NCBI GenBank assembly: GCA_937874345.1
Contig: CALNBT010000185.1
Coordinates: 1 to 18,782 of the forward strand
Direction: 5' to 3'
Length of the DNA: 18,782 nucleotides
DNA from: an uncultured Prevotella sp.
GTDB taxonomy: Bacteria > Bacteroidota > Bacteroidia > Bacteroidales > Bacteroidaceae
Shown here piece by piece: positions 8,801-16,428 of the stretch; the first letter of the stretch is position 1; each line of letters begins with the position of its first letter. Made by a program: the position numbers and the translations under genes. The notes beneath the pieces were generated by a model, which saw only the letters and a program-made list of their open reading frames with translations, did not search any database and was not told the DNA's origin.

Positions 8801-10212
8801 AGCTGAATAGCCTTACCCTCGATCATCTTCGGTTGGAATGCCTGGATACCCAAACGGTGAAGTGTTGGAGCACGGTTCAATAAAACAGGGTGGCCCTTCA
8901 TCACGTTTTCCAAAATATCCCAGATAACAGGCTCACGACGGTCGATGATTTTTTTGGCACTCTTAACTGTCTTCACAATTCCACGTTCGATAAGCTTTCT
9001 GATGATGAACGGCTTGTAAAGCTCGGCAGCCATCAATTTTGGCAAACCGCATTCGCCCATTTTCAATTCAGGACCAACAACGATTACAGAACGAGCTGAG
9101 TAGTCAACACGCTTACCTAACAAGTTCTGACGGAAACGTCCATTCTTACCTTTCAATGAGTCTGACAAAGACTTTAATGGGCGGTTACTTTCGCTCTTGA
9201 CAGCACTGCTCTTTCGAGAATTATCGAACAATGAATCGACAGCTTCTTGCAACATACGCTTCTCATTACGGAGAATCACCTCTGGGGCCTTGATTTCCAT
9301 CAATCTCTTCAGACGGTTATTACGGATGATTACCCTACGATAAAGGTCGTTCAAGTCGGATGTTGCGAAACGCCCACCATCCAATGGTACAAGAGGGCGT
9401 AACTCTGGCGGTATCACGGGAATGATCTTCATGATCATCCACTCGGGTCTATTGATATCCGTGCATGAGCGGAAAGCCTCAACAACTTGTAGACGTTTCA
9501 GGGCTTCAGTCTTGCGTTGCTGGCTTGAATCGTTGTTTGCACGATCGCGCAGTTCGTAAGAAAGAGAATCCAAATCAGCGTTCTTAAGCAAGTCATAAAT
9601 GGCTTCAGCACCCATCTTTGCAATAAACTTGTTGGGATCGGTATCATCCAACCTACTATTGTTTTGATCCAACTGATGATCGATGATGTCGAAGTACTCA
9701 TCTTCAGTTAATAGGTCCATTGCATGAGATCCATTGAGATCCACACCTTCTTCATCTTTACGTCCTTCCAAGACACCTGCCTGGATAACAACATATTTCT
9801 CGTAATAGATAACCGAATCGAGCTTTTTTGTTGGCATTCCCAGAAGATACCCAATCTTATTAGGCAATGAACGGAAATACCATATATGTGCTACCGGCAC
9901 AACCAACTCTATGTGTCCTGAACGTTCACGACGTACTTTCTTTTCTGTAACTTCTACACCACATCGGTCGCAGACTATACCTTTATAGCGAATACGCTTA
10001 TATTTTCCACAGGCACACTCATAATCCTTAGTCGGACCAAAGATGCGTTCGCAGAACAAACCGTCACGCTCGGGCTTGTATGTTCTATAGTTGATTGTTT
10101 CGGGTTTTGTAACCTCACCAAAAGAATTTTCCAAAATCTCTTCTGGTGAAGCCAAACTGATCGTTATCTTAGTAAAATTATTTTTTACTTTTGTATCTTT
10201 TTTAAAAGCCAT
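5893..10212 (-). CDS. rpoC: DNA-directed RNA polymerase subunit beta'
   Basis: A 1439-residue beta' subunit forming the clamp and part of the catalytic centre of RNA polymerase. The N-terminal zinc site is C66, C68, C81, C84. The catalytic loop NADFDGD (480-486) gives the three Mg-binding aspartates D482, D484 and D486. The bridge helix begins near GARKG (788-792). The second zinc site is C824, C898, C905, C908, and the trigger loop contains LRTFHAGG with H946. These positions run a constant 10 residues ahead of E. coli numbering in the C-terminal half, so the protein is complete and intact. Length is normal for Bacteroidota. It starts 40 bases after rpoB and is the last gene of the minus-strand block, ending at a strong terminator. 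No frameshift or missing catalytic residue was seen. Confidence 0.99.
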   Translation of the reverse strand: MAFKKDTKVKNNFTKITISLASPEEILENSFGEVTKPETINYRTYKPERDGLFCERIFGPTKDYECACGKYKRIRYKGIVCDRCGVEVTEKKVRRERSGHIELVVPVAHIWYFRSLPNKIGYLLGMPTKKLDSVIYYEKYVVIQAGVLEGRKDEEGVDLNGSHAMDLLTEDEYFDIIDHQLDQNNSRLDDTDPNKFIAKMGAEAIYDLLKNADLDSLSYELRDRANNDSSQQRKTEALKRLQVVEAFRSCTDINRPEWMIMKIIPVIPPELRPLVPLDGGRFATSDLNDLYRRVIIRNNRLKRLMEIKAPEVILRNEKRMLQEAVDSLFDNSRKSSAVKSESNRPLKSLSDSLKGKNGRFRQNLLGKRVDYSARSVIVVGPELKMGECGLPKLMAAELYKPFIIRKLIERGIVKTVKSAKKIIDRREPVIWDILENVMKGHPVLLNRAPTLHRLGIQAFQPKMIEGKAIQLHPLACTAFNADFDGDQMAVHLPLSNQSVLEAQILMLQSHNILNPANGAPITVPSQDMVLGLYYITKIRPGAMGEGLSFYGPEEAIIAYNEKRCDLHAPVKVIVKDLVDGQLQNREVETSVGRVIVNGIIPDEVGYFNDVISKKTLRNIIGDVIKCVGMARACEFLDGIKNLGYHMAYVAGLSFNLDDIIIPVEKASIVEKGQDEVAQIKANYEMGFITDTERYNQVIDCWTHVNNQLADVLMTEMKDNDQGFNAVYMMLDSGARGSKDQIKQLSGMRGLMAKPQKAGAEGQQIIENPILSNFKEGMSVLEYFISSHGARKGLADTAMKTADAGYLTRRLVDVSHDVIITEDDCGTLRGLICTALKNGDEIISSLYERILGRVSVHDIIHPTTGELIIEAGEEITEEKARIIDESPIESVEIRSVLTCESKHGVCKKCYGRNLSTARMVQLGEAVGVIAAQAIGEPGTQLTLRTFHAGGVAGNAAANASIVAKNDAKLEFDEIRTVPFVENDGEKDIDCEMVVSRLAELRFIDPNTNIVLSTVNVPYGSSLFSKQGQTVQKGTLIAKWDPFNAVIVSEYAGVLKFNDVVLGKTFHAETDDTTGLTEKIITDSKDKSMVPTCDIIGKDGVVIGTYNLPVGGHVVVDDGATIKTGETLVKIPRAVGGAGDITGGLPRVTELFEARNPSNPAVVSEIDGEVTMGKVKRGNREIIVTSKTGEQKKYLVSLSKQILVQEHDAVRAGTPLSDGVITPNDILAIKGPTAVQEYIVNEVQDVYRLQGVKINDKHFEIIVRQMMNKVQIVEPGDTTFLEQELVDKLDFAEENDRIWGKKVVTNAGDSQVLKVGQIVSARKLRDENSALKRRDLRAVEVREAVPATSTQILQGITRAALQTKSFMSAASFQETTKVLNEAAIRGKVDLLEGMKENVICGHLIPAGTGLRQWEKLIVGSKEEYERIEANRKTVLDLEEKD

Positions 10213-10252
10213 GATCTTTTTCTTTATTGTGTAAAAACAATTTACCTAAACC

Positions 10253-13200
10253 TTAATCGAGCTTCACACTCAATCCGAGTCCACGCAATTCATGGAGAAG
10301 TACATTCAAAGACTCAGGAATACCTGGTGTTGGCATCGCATCACCTTTGACAATAGCCTCGTATGCCTTGCTACGACCAACAGTATCGTCTGACTTGATA
10401 GTCAATATTTCCTGAAGGATATGACTAGCTCCGAATGCTTCGAGAGCCCAAACCTCCATTTCACCAAAACGTTGTCCACCAAACTGTGCTTTACCACCAA
10501 GTGGCTGCTGTGTAATCAGTGAGTAAGGACCAATTGAACGTGCATGCATCTTGTCTTCTACCATATGGCCTAACTTCAAGAAGTAAGTAACTCCAACGGT
10601 AGCAGGCTGGTCAAATCGTTCACCTGTTTCGCCATCAAATAGATGCGTAGAACATAGATGTGGCAATCCTGCCTTGTCTGTCCATTCAGATAAATCGTCC
10701 AATTTAGCACCGTCGAAGATTGGTGTAGCAAACTTGACGCCTAGCTTACGTCCGGCAGCGCCCAAGATAGCCTCAAAAATCTGTCCAAGGTTCATACGTG
10801 AAGGTACACCCAATGGGTTCAGTACCAAATCAACTGGGCGACCATCTTCCAAGAACGGCATATCTTCGGTACGCACAATCTTAGAAACGATACCTTTATT
10901 ACCATGTCGTCCTGCCAATTTATCTCCAACATCGATCTTTCTCTTCTTGGCAATATATACCTTTGCCATCTGAAGCACGCCATTTGGTAATTCATCACCA
11001 ATAGAAATAGCGAACTTGCGACGTTTCAGTTCAGCATCGAGCAATTTATATTTGCGAATATAATTGATAATCAGCTTTTGAATGAGCTTATTGGTATGAT
11101 CATCATCTGTCCAATCGTTGGACTGAATGCCATCATACTCTAGGTTCTTCAAAGCGGCTGCAGTGAAGTTGCTTCCTTTGGTAATGATTTCCGCACCAGT
11201 ATAATCTCTTACACCCTGTGACTTTTTACCATCCGTCAATACTAAGAGTTTATCTACGAGAATATCCTTCAAGTCATTGATCTTTGCCTCATATTCTTCG
11301 TCAATCTTGTTCACTACAACTTTATCTTGCTTCTTTGAATCGCGAGTTTTGATGGCACGAGAGAAGAGTTTTTTGTCAATGACAACACCACTCAATGAAG
11401 GATTAGCCTTTAATGAAGAATCTTTCACATCACCAGCTTTCTCACCAAAGATAGCACGAAGCAGCTTTTCTTCTGGAGAAGGATCACTTTCACCCTTTGG
11501 AGAGATCTTTCCAATCAAGATGTCGCCGGGCTCTACACGAGCACCAACACGAATGATACCTTTGTCGTCAAGATCCTTGGTTGCTTCTTCACTGACATTA
11601 GGAATGTCACTGGTAAATTCCTCCATTCCACGTTTGGTTTCTCTTACATCCAGAGAATATTCATCAACGTGAACAGAAGTCAAGACATCTTCACGAACCA
11701 AACGTTCTGAAATAACGATAGCATCTTCATAGTTATATCCCTTCCAAGGCATGTACGCAACAAGTAAGTTGCGACCTAAGGCCAACTCACCATTTTCGGT
11801 AGCATATCCGTCTGTAAGGATGTCACCGGATTTCACACGCTGCCCTTTCTGACAGATAGGACGAAGGTCAATTGTCATATTCTGATTGGTGCGACGGAAC
11901 TTTGGAATACGATATTCCTTTAGTGCAGGCTCAAAGCTTACAAATTCTTCGTCTTCAGTTCTATCATACAGAATACGGATAGTTGTTGCATCTACATATT
12001 CGATAACACCATCACCTTCAGCAGTGATCATGGTACGAGAGTTTTCGCATACCTGTTTTTCGAGACCTGTTCCAACAATAGGAGCATCATTATGAAGCAA
12101 GGGTACTGCTTGGCGCATCATGTTACATCCCATCAATGCACGGTGACCGTCATCATGTTCCAAGAAAGGAATCAGACAGGCTGATACTGAAGCAATTTGT
12201 TGAGGTGATACGTCAACCATATCCACTTGATCAGGATCAACTACGGGATAGTCTGCATTTTGTCGACATTTTACATAATCGCGAATAAACGAACCGTCTT
12301 CGCGCAATGGAGCATTTCCCTGACCAATAATCAAGTTTTCTTCTTCTTCAGCTGTCATGTAAACAATGTCATTGTTGTTCATGTCAACTTTTACATCCTT
12401 GACTTTACGGTAAGGTGTTACAATAAAGCCTAGATCGTTAATCTTAGCATATACGCTTAAAGAAGAAATCAATCCGATGTTAGGTCCTTCAGGGCTTTCA
12501 ATTGGGCACAAACGACCATAATGTGTATAGTGTACGTCACGAACCTCGAAACCTGCACGCTCACGAGACAAGCCACCAGGACCTAAGGCCGACAAACGTC
12601 GTTTGTGAGTAACCTCTGCCAACGGGTTTGTTTGATCCATAAATTGAGACAAGGGGTTCGTTCCAAAGAATGAATTGATGACGCTAGTGATTGTCTTTGC
12701 ATTGATCAAATCGGTTGGAGTGAACACTTCATTGTCACGAACGTTCATACGCTCGCGAATAGTTCTGCTCATCCTAGCCAAACCGATTGAGAATTGGTTG
12801 GAAAGTTGTTCGCCTACATTTCTAACACGACGGTTTGACAAGTGGTCAATATCGTCAACCACCGCGTTAGAATTAACCAACTGAATTAAATATTTGATGA
12901 TCTCAATAATATCATCTTTTGTCAAGACGCGGATATCCATATCCGTATTGAGTCCAAGTTTCTTATTGATTCTATATCGACCAACTTCACCTAGATCATA
13001 TCTCTTGTCTGAGAAGAATAGATTCTGAAATACTTCTTTTGCACTCGCATCATCAGCGGGGTCAGCATTTCTTAATTGGCGATAGATATAGTTAATTGCT
13101 TCCTTTTCTGAATTTGAGGGATCTTTTGACAAGGTATTGAAGATAATGGCAAATTTATTAGCCATCTCAGAATCCTTATGTAGCAAGATTGTTGAAGTTC

Positions 13201-14065
13201 CACTTTCAAGAATTTCCTGAACATTGTCTTCAGTAATCTCAGTCTCGCGTTCCATGATAACTTCATTACGTTCAATAGATACAACTTCTCCTGTATCTTC
13301 ATCAACGAAATCCTCATTCCAACTCTTTAATACACGTGCTGCCAATCGTCTTCCGATAGCAACCTTCATGTTTTTTTTGTTAACCTTAATTTCTTCTGCA
13401 AGATCAAAAATCTGAAGTATGTCCTTATCCGATTCATAACCAATTGCACGCAACATCGTTGTTACTGGCAATTTCTTTTTACGATCGATATAAGCATACA
13501 TCACATTATTAATATCTGTTGCAAATTCTATCCAAGACCCTTTAAAAGGAATAATACGAGCTGAATAGAGCATCGTTCCATTAGCATGGACACCTTGTCC
13601 AAAAAATACGCCAGGAGAACGGTGCAACTGAGAAACAACTACACGTTCAGCTCCATTAATAACAAATGTTCCATTATCCGTCATGTACGGGATAGTACCC
13701 AAGAAAACATCCTGGATGAAAGTACCAAAGTCTTCATGATCAGGGTCGGTACAATACAACTTCATCTTGGCCTTCAACGGAACACTATATGTCAATCCAC
13801 GTTCAAGACATTCATCAATCGTATAACGCGGAGGATCAATATAATAATCCAAGAACTCCAAAACAAAGTTATTACGCGTATCCGTAATTGGAAAATTCTC
13901 TGCAAAGACCTTATACAGGCCATCGTTCTGTCGCTCTTCAGGCGGGGTTTCCAATTGTAAGAAATCCTTGAACGATTTTAATTGCACATCGAGAAAATCC
14001 GGATAAGGCAACGGATTATGCACGCTGGCAAAATTAATTCTGTTATCAATAACTTGTGTAGCCAT
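10253..14065 (-). CDS. rpoB: DNA-directed RNA polymerase subunit beta
   Basis: A 1270-residue beta subunit that pairs with beta' to form the active-site cleft. The ATG at 14065 (MATQVIDNRINFAS) gives the usual Bacteroidota length. An upstream in-frame ATG at 14092 would add nine residues (MGFDPDDFF) unlike known N-termini and would use part of the leader. The rifampicin pocket is present: FMDQTNPL with D477, THKRRLSALGPGG with H487, R490 and S492, corresponding to E. coli D516, H526, R529 and S531. VHYTHYGR carries Tyr where E. coli has Pro. The C-terminal segments GGKAQFGGQRFGEMEVWALEA-type and LRGLGLSVKLD are intact. It is separated from rplL by 162 bases holding an attenuator-like hairpin and from rpoC by 40 bases, so rpoB and rpoC are almost certainly cotranscribed. 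Confidence 0.99.
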   Translation of the reverse strand: MATQVIDNRINFASVHNPLPYPDFLDVQLKSFKDFLQLETPPEERQNDGLYKVFAENFPITDTRNNFVLEFLDYYIDPPRYTIDECLERGLTYSVPLKAKMKLYCTDPDHEDFGTFIQDVFLGTIPYMTDNGTFVINGAERVVVSQLHRSPGVFFGQGVHANGTMLYSARIIPFKGSWIEFATDINNVMYAYIDRKKKLPVTTMLRAIGYESDKDILQIFDLAEEIKVNKKNMKVAIGRRLAARVLKSWNEDFVDEDTGEVVSIERNEVIMERETEITEDNVQEILESGTSTILLHKDSEMANKFAIIFNTLSKDPSNSEKEAINYIYRQLRNADPADDASAKEVFQNLFFSDKRYDLGEVGRYRINKKLGLNTDMDIRVLTKDDIIEIIKYLIQLVNSNAVVDDIDHLSNRRVRNVGEQLSNQFSIGLARMSRTIRERMNVRDNEVFTPTDLINAKTITSVINSFFGTNPLSQFMDQTNPLAEVTHKRRLSALGPGGLSRERAGFEVRDVHYTHYGRLCPIESPEGPNIGLISSLSVYAKINDLGFIVTPYRKVKDVKVDMNNNDIVYMTAEEEENLIIGQGNAPLREDGSFIRDYVKCRQNADYPVVDPDQVDMVDVSPQQIASVSACLIPFLEHDDGHRALMGCNMMRQAVPLLHNDAPIVGTGLEKQVCENSRTMITAEGDGVIEYVDATTIRILYDRTEDEEFVSFEPALKEYRIPKFRRTNQNMTIDLRPICQKGQRVKSGDILTDGYATENGELALGRNLLVAYMPWKGYNYEDAIVISERLVREDVLTSVHVDEYSLDVRETKRGMEEFTSDIPNVSEEATKDLDDKGIIRVGARVEPGDILIGKISPKGESDPSPEEKLLRAIFGEKAGDVKDSSLKANPSLSGVVIDKKLFSRAIKTRDSKKQDKVVVNKIDEEYEAKINDLKDILVDKLLVLTDGKKSQGVRDYTGAEIITKGSNFTAAALKNLEYDGIQSNDWTDDDHTNKLIQKLIINYIRKYKLLDAELKRRKFAISIGDELPNGVLQMAKVYIAKKRKIDVGDKLAGRHGNKGIVSKIVRTEDMPFLEDGRPVDLVLNPLGVPSRMNLGQIFEAILGAAGRKLGVKFATPIFDGAKLDDLSEWTDKAGLPHLCSTHLFDGETGERFDQPATVGVTYFLKLGHMVEDKMHARSIGPYSLITQQPLGGKAQFGGQRFGEMEVWALEAFGASHILQEILTIKSDDTVGRSKAYEAIVKGDAMPTPGIPESLNVLLHELRGLGLSVKLD

Positions 14066-14123
14066 AAAAAAATCATCGGGATCAAATCCCATTAACCATT
14101 TGAGAATATGTCATCAAAGACAC

Positions 14124-14161
14124 AAAAAGGTTAGGATATGCCTACTGAGCAAATCCTAACC
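14124..14161 (-). terminator. Attenuator-like intrinsic terminator between rplL and rpoB
   Basis: On the minus strand a perfect 9-bp stem GGTTAGGAT/ATCCTAACC (14153-14161 with 14129-14137) is followed directly by TTTTTGTG (Ts at 14124-14128). The 15-base loop can add three TGC/GCA pairs after one mismatch. It lies between the abundant ribosomal stalk gene and the RNA polymerase genes, where E. coli also has an attenuator that lowers rpoBC expression relative to rplJL. By analogy it is a partial terminator. Read-through must occur unless a separate rpoB promoter exists. Confidence 0.75.
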
Positions 14162-14181
14162 ATATGTGTAAAAAGGAATTA

Positions 14182-14214
14182 TTGTGGATAGATTATTTAA
14201 ATCCATTTCCACAA
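14182..14214 (-). other. Alternative hairpin region just after rplL
   Basis: TTGTGGA (14182-14188) and TCCACAA (14208-14214) can form a 7-bp stem with a 19-base loop. An overlapping 5-bp pairing, TGGAT (14185-14189) with ATCCA (14201-14205), is mutually exclusive with it. No T-tract follows immediately. This may be an RNA processing or protein-binding site in the rplL-rpoB spacer, upstream of the attenuator. Support is structural only. Confidence 0.3.
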
Positions 14215-14227
14215 CTAAAATGTCAGC

Positions 14228-14605
14228 TTACTTCAGCTCAACCTTAGCGCCAGACTCTTCAATAGCCTTCTTCAAATTCTCAGCTTCATCCTTAGACAAG
14301 CCTTCTTTGATTGTTGCAGGAGCACCGTCAACTAAGTCCTTAGCCTCTTTCAAACCAAGACCACAAGCTTCTTTAACAGCCTTAACTACCTGAAGCTTAG
14401 TAGCACCAACTTCGGTCAAAACAACATCAAAAGATGTCTTTTCCTCTACATCAGCAGCTGCACCACCTGCAGCAGGAGCAGCAACAGCAACAGCTGCAGC
14501 AGCGGGCTCAATACCATATTCGTCCTTGAGGACAGTTGCCAACTCATTTACTTCTTTAACTGTCAAATTAACCAATTCTTCAGCAATAGCTTTAATGTCT
14601 GCCAT
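14228..14605 (-). CDS. rplL: 50S ribosomal protein L7/L12
   Basis: A 125-residue acidic stalk protein that recruits translation GTPases such as EF-Tu and EF-G. The N-terminal dimerisation and L10-binding domain covers about 1-32. A flexible Ala/Gly-rich hinge (about 33-52, PAAAAVAVAAPAAGGAAA) links it to the C-terminal factor-binding domain (about 55-125), with EVGATKLQVVKAVKEACGLGLKEAK-type conservation. Length is standard. It lies 74 bases after rplJ, with an AT-rich spacer that holds only a weak AGGTT/AACCT hairpin, so the two are probably cotranscribed. A hairpin-dense spacer follows it before rpoB. Confidence 0.99.
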   Translation of the reverse strand: MADIKAIAEELVNLTVKEVNELATVLKDEYGIEPAAAAVAVAAPAAGGAAADVEEKTSFDVVLTEVGATKLQVVKAVKEACGLGLKEAKDLVDGAPATIKEGLSKDEAENLKKAIEESGAKVELK

Positions 14606-14679
14606 TTTATTCTAAATTTAATTTGTTTTTTATTCTTAAAAAATGTGACTTTTATTATTAAAGGTTTGGAAACCTACTA

Positions 14680-15198
14680 TTATTCAGGACGCTCGCCTAA
14701 AGTCTTCAGCACACCATGAATAGTGTTTGCACCTGATTGAAGAGCCGAAACAACATTTTTTGCAGGAGACTGCAGCAAAGCCACAATATCAGCAATAACT
14801 TCGTTCTTACTCTTGATTGCGATTAAGTCAGCAAGCTTGTCGGCACCAACGAAAATGCCTTCTTCTGCATAAGCTGCCTTTAAAGCAGGAATTCCTTCCT
14901 TTTCATACTCTTTCAAAAGCTTAGCTGGTACGTTAGCCGTTTGAGTGAACAATACGGCAGTAGTACCTACCAACGATTCATACAAGGGAGCAAAATCGAC
15001 CTCAGCAGCCTCTAATGCTTTTATCAGCAGGTTGTTTTTCACTACAACCATCTTAATATCGCTCTTGAAACACTTGCGACGGAGCTTACTTGTATTAGCA
15101 GCATTCATACCCGTTACGTCAACGAGATAAAAATGCGGATATTCCTTCAGCTTCTCTCCAAGTTCAACAATGATAGTATCTTTTACTTCTTTCTTCAT
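14680..15198 (-). CDS. rplJ: 50S ribosomal protein L10
   Basis: A 172-residue protein that anchors L7/L12 dimers to 23S rRNA at the base of the stalk. Family features are the N-terminal VDVTGMNAANTSKLRRKC-type rRNA-binding segment (about 26-43), VVVKNNLLIKAL (51-62), SLVGTTAVLF (about 75-84) and a C-terminal helix for L7/L12 binding. Only 18 bases separate it from rplA. In E. coli, L10 represses translation through a long rplJ leader; there is no room for one here outside the rplA coding sequence. Confidence 0.99.
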   Translation of the reverse strand: MKKEVKDTIIVELGEKLKEYPHFYLVDVTGMNAANTSKLRRKCFKSDIKMVVVKNNLLIKALEAAEVDFAPLYESLVGTTAVLFTQTANVPAKLLKEYEKEGIPALKAAYAEEGIFVGADKLADLIAIKSKNEVIADIVALLQSPAKNVVSALQSGANTIHGVLKTLGERPE

Positions 15199-15216
15199 TT
15201 TACAAAACTTTTAGAG

Positions 15217-15909
15217 TTATTCAACTGATTTAGGATCAATCTTGATACCCTTACTCATAGTGCTAGAAATAAAGATACTCTTTATATATGTACCCTTAGC
15301 AGCTGCAGGTTTCAGTTTGATAATCGTAGAGATCAGCTCTTTTGCATTACCGAACAAAAGTTCAGAAGCCATGCTAACCTTTCCAATAGAAGAATGGATA
15401 ATACCAGCCTTGTCTACCTTGAAGTCTATCTTACCTAATTTGATATCTTTTACTGCTTTAGCAACATCCATTGTTACAGTACCACTCTTTGGGTTTGGCA
15501 TCAAGCCACGAGGACCCAGCACACGGCCTAAAGGACCCACCTTTCCCATTACAGAAGGCATTGTTATAATTACATCTATATCTGTCCAACCGCCTTTGAT
15601 CTTTTCGATATACTCATCAAGACCTACATAATCAGCTCCTGCTTCTTTAGCAGCGGCTTCCTGATCGGGTGTACAGAGACAGAGAACACGAGTAACTTTT
15701 CCAGTTCCGTTGGGAAGCGTAACGACGCCGCGAACCATTTGGTTTGCCTTACGTGGGTCTACCCCTAAGCGCACATCAATATCGACAGAAGCATCAAACT
15801 TTGTTGTAGTAATATCCTTCAACAACTCGGTTGCTTCTTTCAATGTATACACCTTCCCTACTTCAACCTTATCAGCTACTGATGCTTGATTTTTTGTCAG
15901 TTTACTCAT
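15217..15909 (-). CDS. rplA: 50S ribosomal protein L1
   Basis: A 230-residue primary rRNA-binding protein of the L1 stalk, which moves deacylated tRNA out of the E site. The family signature GPRGLMPNPKSGT is at residues 132-144, preceded by VMGKVGPLGRVL. Length matches the bacterial family. It follows rplK by 19 bases and precedes rplJ by 18, consistent with one transcript. In E. coli, L1 represses its own operon by binding the rplK leader; the short nusG-rplK spacer here has a hairpin but no clear copy of that G-rich site. Confidence 0.99.
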   Translation of the reverse strand: MSKLTKNQASVADKVEVGKVYTLKEATELLKDITTTKFDASVDIDVRLGVDPRKANQMVRGVVTLPNGTGKVTRVLCLCTPDQEAAAKEAGADYVGLDEYIEKIKGGWTDIDVIITMPSVMGKVGPLGRVLGPRGLMPNPKSGTVTMDVAKAVKDIKLGKIDFKVDKAGIIHSSIGKVSMASELLFGNAKELISTIIKLKPAAAKGTYIKSIFISSTMSKGIKIDPKSVE

Positions 15910-15928
15910 TTCTAATTGAAGTTAAATA

Positions 15929-16366
15929 TTATTCAGGGAAGCTTCCCTTAACAGTTATACCCATACTGCGAGCAGTACCTGCGACAAGCTTCATTGCGCT
16001 CTCGATAGTAAAACAATTCAAATCTTCCATTTTATCTTCAGCAATTGTCCGTACTTGATCCCAAGTAACAGAGGCAACCTTCTGACGATTTGGCTGAGCC
16101 GAACCAGATTTTACTTTCGCCATCTCCTTCAACTGAATTGCTGCAGGAGGTGTTTTGAGAACAAAGCTAAATGACTTGTCATTATAATAAGTGATAACAA
16201 CAGGAATAATCTTTCCTGCCTTATCCTGGGTCCTGGCATTGAACTCTTTGCAAAATCCCATGATATTGATACCCTTAGAACCCAAAGCAGGTCCTACTGG
16301 TGGGGAAGGATTCGCAGCACCACCTTTAATCTGTAGTTTGATTAATCCAGCTACTTCTTTTGCCAT
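15929..16366 (-). CDS. rplK: 50S ribosomal protein L11
   Basis: A 145-residue protein of the GTPase-associated centre, where it binds 23S rRNA near the thiostrepton site. The N-terminal domain has the Pro-rich NPSPPVGPALG motif (19-29, with P20, P22 and P23) and GINIMGFCKEFN. The C-terminal RNA-binding domain ends in the ARSMGI signature (about 132-137). Length is standard. It starts 62 bases after nusG and is followed by rplA after 19 bases. No Shine-Dalgarno is seen; the AT-rich leader is typical of Bacteroidota. Confidence 0.99.
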   Translation of the reverse strand: MAKEVAGLIKLQIKGGAANPSPPVGPALGSKGINIMGFCKEFNARTQDKAGKIIPVVITYYNDKSFSFVLKTPPAAIQLKEMAKVKSGSAQPNRQKVASVTWDQVRTIAEDKMEDLNCFTIESAMKLVAGTARSMGITVKGSFPE

Positions 16367-16395
16367 TTTCTTTGTTAATATTAAAATTGATTATA

Positions 16396-16421
16396 TACGA
16401 AAAAAAGTTTAATCATTCGTA
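16396..16421 (-). other. Small inverted repeat in the nusG-rplK spacer
   Basis: TACGAA (16396-16401) and TTCGTA (16416-16421) form a 6-bp stem with a 14-base loop in the rplK leader. The position matches where L1 binds in E. coli, but the sequence lacks the G-rich internal loop of known L1 sites. A role in autoregulation is only a possibility. Confidence 0.25.
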
Positions 16422-16428
16422 ACAATGA

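Noticed and set aside
6406..9099. Several plus-strand open frames of 60-180 codons inside rpoC, including 6620-7165
   Set aside because: They are antisense to intact rpoC, resemble no family, and are expected by chance opposite a long conserved gene.
10674..13960. Plus-strand and other-frame open stretches inside rpoB
   Set aside because: Shadows of the rpoB coding sequence with no family resemblance or start signals.
14450..14515. GCA/GCT-rich repetitive stretch
   Set aside because: This is the Ala-rich hinge of L7/L12, not an independent repeat element.
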